A DNA stretch of 64,000 nt from Propioniciclava tarda (GTDB taxonomy: Bacteria > Actinomycetota > Actinomycetes > Propionibacteriales > Propionibacteriaceae): contig NZ_FXTL01000012.1 in NCBI RefSeq assembly GCF_900182665.1, positions 1 to 64,000 of the forward strand, written 5' to 3'. The stretch's first letter is position 1; each line of letters opens with the position of its first letter. The notes under the pieces were generated by a model. That model searched no databases and was not told where the DNA came from. It saw only the letters and a program-made list of their open reading frames with translations. Both the position numbers and the translations under genes were made by a program. This document shows, piece after piece, positions 63,693-64,000 of the stretch.

Positions 63693-64000
63693 TCAGGCGC
63701 GTCCGGCGTCCAGGTAGGCGATCACAGCAGCGACGATGGCGCGCTCGGCGTCCGCCCGGTCGACGGTCGGGACGCCGTCACCGGCCTGCGGTCCGTAGCG
63801 TCCGAAGAAGCTATGCACGGCTCCGGGGATGACGACGAGCCGACTCCCGGCCGGCAGGCGATCCAGACCGCCGCGGACGGCGTCCGCCTTCGCGACGCCG
63901 TCGAGTTCGGCCTGCAGGCTCAGCGCCTTGAAGGACGCCGAGGTCAGCGAGTCCCCTTCGGCCGGGTAGGCGGCCATCAGGATCAGTCCCGACAGCTTGG
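63693..64000 (-). CDS. Alpha/beta hydrolase, C-terminal part (5' end outside window)
   Basis: The visible 3' part reads to the window edge in an open frame containing LSGLILMAAYPAEGDSL, LPAGSRLVVIPGAVHSFFGRYGPQ and a final helix ERAIVAAVIAYLDAGRA. The histidine in GAVHSFFG is the expected catalytic His. The nucleophile lies outside. The internal ATG at 63977 is not the true start. Confidence 0.8.
   Translation of the reverse strand, partial: KLSGLILMAAYPAEGDSLTSASFKALSLQAELDGVAKADAVRGGLDRLPAGSRLVVIPGAVHSFFGRYGPQAGDGVPTVDRADAERAIVAAVIAYLDAGRA

Overview
The window is high-GC (roughly 70 percent by eye), gene-dense DNA from an actinobacterium. Markers of that phylum are PafA with PafB/PafC, a HelY-type helicase, a secreted Rpf-LysM protein, GTG starts, many apparently leaderless mRNAs, and two gene orders shared with mycobacteria and streptomycetes. 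Gene content fits a member of the Propionibacteriaceae or a relative, but that is inference. I see no prophage, insertion sequence or CRISPR array. It reads as ordinary chromosome.

Layout. (1) 0.3-13.8 kb is a branched-chain amino acid region: citramalate synthase (cimA), ilvE, leuB and an ilvB-ilvN-ilvC operon. Interspersed are thiol peroxidase, a CtpE-like P-type ATPase and an Rpf/LysM cell-wall enzyme. ilvB is preceded by a nine-codon leader peptide containing Leu-Leu-Val-Val, a hairpin and a U-tract terminator, which is an attenuator. (2) 13.9-17.6 kb has a HIT protein, an isolated hisF, a CapA-like lipoprotein and a cation/proton antiporter. (3) 17.7-30.1 kb is the Paf/Tat block: pafA, an FKBP lipoprotein, pafB-pafC, tatA-tatC, a lipid kinase and helY. 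A potassium channel with a small membrane partner, and gluQ on the other strand, lie between FKBP and pafB. (4) 30.1-38.9 kb is a chromosome-maintenance block: pyrG, Nudix hydrolase, xerD, ParA-like ATPase, RHH-like protein, scpA, scpB, rluB. A VOC protein and a membrane-tethered RNase with its barstar inhibitor sit between xerD and parA. (5) 39-51.1 kb carries a DsbA-family protein, a cNMP/CBS/nucleotidyltransferase protein with an exonuclease, and then a lactate regulon: a D-lactate dehydrogenase-type flavoprotein, LldR-type repressor, lactate permease and LutABC. LldR-type operators precede both metabolic units. (6) 51.2-64 kb has YggS, a patatin, a LysE exporter, a MoxR-DUF58-VWA-VWA operon, a degenerate kinase-like membrane protein, a HAD phosphatase, a zincin, acetyltransferases and two tRNAs, and ends inside an alpha/beta hydrolase gene.

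Two features cut across the genes. The hexamer GCGTCC/GGACGC is strongly over-represented, imposes the rare codon GGA on Gly-Arg pairs, and forms the stems of at least three terminators, as uptake sequences do in Neisseria and Haemophilus. In addition, about fourteen genes have a TANNNT-like -10 box only 6-9 nt before the start codon, indicating leaderless transcripts. The attenuator leader peptide is one of them.
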